From positions 1 to 7,806 of the forward strand of contig JAFGDC010000212.1 of the NCBI GenBank assembly GCA_016932295.1: a stretch of 7,806 nucleotides of DNA, read 5' to 3'. A program made the position numbers and the translations under genes. The notes beneath the pieces are model-generated. The model had not been told where the DNA came from, searched no databases, and saw only the letters and a program-made list of their open reading frames with translations. The stretch comes from a candidate division CSSED10-310 bacterium. Lineage in GTDB: Bacteria > CSSED10-310 > JAFGDC01. Position 1 is the first letter of the stretch, and each line of letters starts with the position of its first letter. This document shows, piece by piece, positions 7,088 to 7,806 of the stretch.

Positions 7088-7244
7088 GTGACGCCGGGCA
7101 CTCGTGATAATGCCGGGACGAACTGAAGTACCGTTCTTCTTCCCTTGTTCCTTTTCTTTATTCCGTGGCTGCAAATGATACAGTAGTCTGTCGAATGCAG
7201 ATTTCAACCTTTATGCTGACTTGACGAGTGCGCCTCGGGAAAGG

Positions 7245-7736
7245 ATGGATGGCGGTGTGAAGCGGCTGCCCGTGGTCGGACGCAAGGTTCGCGGAACAGC
7301 AGCATTCCTGGTGAAACTGGCCGCCTTTTTGTACGTGGCGTTGCTGGGGTGCCCATTGAAGTGCTTCCCGATCCTGCCGGGCCTGGATCCATCCTGGGGG
7401 TACACCCTCCATCGCTTCGCCGGAAGCGAAGTGAAATTCGGCCGCGATGTCGTGTGGACGTTCGGACCCCTGGGTTGGATCAGCGCTCCCATGGACATGG
7501 GGGAAACCATCCGCTTCGGACTGATCTTCCAGGGCGCGGCATGGCTGTCTCTCTGCCTGCTTGTCATCGTGCCGACCACCGAGGCGATTCATGCCACCGG
7601 TCCGGTTTCCAAGGCGTTTTGGATCAATCTCGTCCGGTGCCGATTGGGCCGCGAAAACCAGTTCATGACGGGTCTCGCCCAGCCGGCCCGCAACCCCCTG
7701 CCCAACACACCATACACCGGTTCGATTTTCTTGTAA
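7245..7736 (+). CDS. N-terminal part of a multi-pass membrane protein, probably truncated
   Basis: A basic N-terminus leads into a membrane helix (KLAAFLYVALLGCPLKCF, about residues 23-40 from this ATG). A loop follows with DPSWGYTLHRFAG and FGRDVVWTFGPLGWI, then a second helix (LIFQGAAWLSLCLLVIV). The DxSW...FGRDxVxTxGPLG pattern recalls large bacterial membrane proteins, often glycosyltransferase-like, that normally run for many more helices. Here the frame ends at 163 aa. Roughly the last 50 residues, after ATGP, are polar, rich in Pro, Asn and Arg, and lack further helices. No other plus frame continues the membrane pattern before the edge. Hence a 3' deletion or fusion to unrelated DNA near 7590 is likely. 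The start is uncertain: ATG at 7245, TTG at 7221 and GTG at 7257 are all in frame and none has an ideal ribosome site. It may be a pseudogene, and the family cannot be named securely. Confidence 0.5.
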   Translation: MDGGVKRLPVVGRKVRGTAAFLVKLAAFLYVALLGCPLKCFPILPGLDPSWGYTLHRFAGSEVKFGRDVVWTFGPLGWISAPMDMGETIRFGLIFQGAAWLSLCLLVIVPTTEAIHATGPVSKAFWINLVRCRLGRENQFMTGLAQPARNPLPNTPYTGSIFL

Positions 7737-7806
7737 GCGACATTCAGGACCAGCCGCCGCGCAAATCCCGGCTCCCGTGACCGGCACCGGACCCGGATGG
7801 ACCTCC
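7589..7806 (-). CDS. Possible 3' end of a minus-strand gene entering from the right edge
   Basis: On the minus strand a frame is open from the edge to a TGA at 7591-7589, giving ~72 residues without a recognised family. Stretches such as NVAYKKIEPVYGVLGRGLRAGW and WFSRPNRHRTRLIQNALETGP, here abbreviated from the middle, have the mixed composition of a real protein. By contrast, the plus-strand reading across the same bases looks like shadow sequence. The frame shares its wobble positions with the opposite plus frame, so third-base composition cannot decide between them. If real, it overlaps the tail of the plus-strand gene by 148 nt, which is unusual and implies that the plus tail is spurious. 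No start lies in the window. Confidence 0.4.
   Translation of the reverse strand, partial: RSIRVRCRSREPGFARRLVLNVAYKKIEPVYGVLGRGLRAGWARPVMNWFSRPNRHRTRLIQNALETGPVA

Larger units (their letters stand above)
6948..7244. other. Non-coding divergent intergenic region
   Basis: About 300 nt separate the divergent membrane-protein genes. The region must hold the promoters for both, but I could not find a convincing -35/-10 pair on either strand. It contains GTATCC/GGATAC inverted repeats (6998-7041), a 16-bp palindrome (7072-7087) and a pyrimidine-rich stretch (~7135-7163) on the plus strand. Open frames through it have no recognisable protein character. Confidence 0.6.

Noticed and set aside
7189..7217. 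TATGCT (7212-7217) with an upstream -35 as a promoter for the right-hand gene
   Set aside because: The -10 matches four of six and the best -35 only about three of six, so it is not distinguishable from background.
7594..7607. CCACCGGTCCGGTT identical to 5184-5197 in the hairpin, as a recombination repeat
   Set aside because: Fourteen GC-rich, partly self-complementary bases could match by chance in this window, and there is no wider homology around the two copies.
7158..7787. 209-codon minus-strand open frame opposite the right-hand membrane gene
   Set aside because: It is antisense to credible membrane helices, is rich in Gln, Gly and Arg, and lacks motifs. A different minus frame (ending at 7589) looks more protein-like at the right edge.

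Overview
The window is GC-rich DNA from a Gram-negative bacterium. This follows from a TolC-type outer-membrane channel, a HlyD-type periplasmic adaptor and a Sec-exported protein. The lineage cannot be fixed from the sequence. A secreted sulfatase-modifying-factor protein with a Thr/Pro linker recalls uncultured, environmentally sampled phyla, but that is only an impression. There are four confident plus-strand genes, one confident minus-strand gene, and two uncertain edge features at the right end. No rRNA, tRNA, CRISPR array, transposase or phage gene was recognised.

Positions 1-5151 (plus strand) form an operon-like block. A 5'-incomplete gene encodes the C-terminal part of a HlyD-family adaptor fused in one frame to a DUF3616-like beta-propeller (1-1545). 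Its stop overlaps the start of a TolC-family gene by 4 nt (1542-2834). The next gene encodes a VTC-fold (polyphosphate-polymerase-like) protein (2873-3667), whose open frame reaches back to overlap the TolC stop. After a 137-nt gap comes a secreted FGE-sulfatase-domain protein with an unassigned N-terminal domain (3805-5151). The first three genes are tightly coupled and probably work together. The combination of adaptor, outer-membrane channel and VTC polymerase is the most interesting feature here, and it hints at polymer synthesis linked to export. No inner-membrane pump or ATPase is visible, and it may lie upstream of position 1.

Positions 5152-5336 separate two convergent genes. They hold a perfect 14-bp hairpin followed by two short tandem repeats. 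Positions 5337-6947 (minus strand) encode a multi-pass GT-C-type glycosyltransferase-like membrane protein with a soluble C-terminal tail.

Positions 6948-7244 are a non-coding divergent region with a 16-bp perfect palindrome and overlapping GTATCC/GGATAC inverted repeats. From 7245 a plus-strand gene encodes the first part of a second multi-pass membrane protein. It stops after about two membrane segments, and its last ~50 codons do not look like the rest. Beneath that tail an open minus-strand frame runs in from the right edge. This suggests either a truncated gene or a convergent gene end at the window border.
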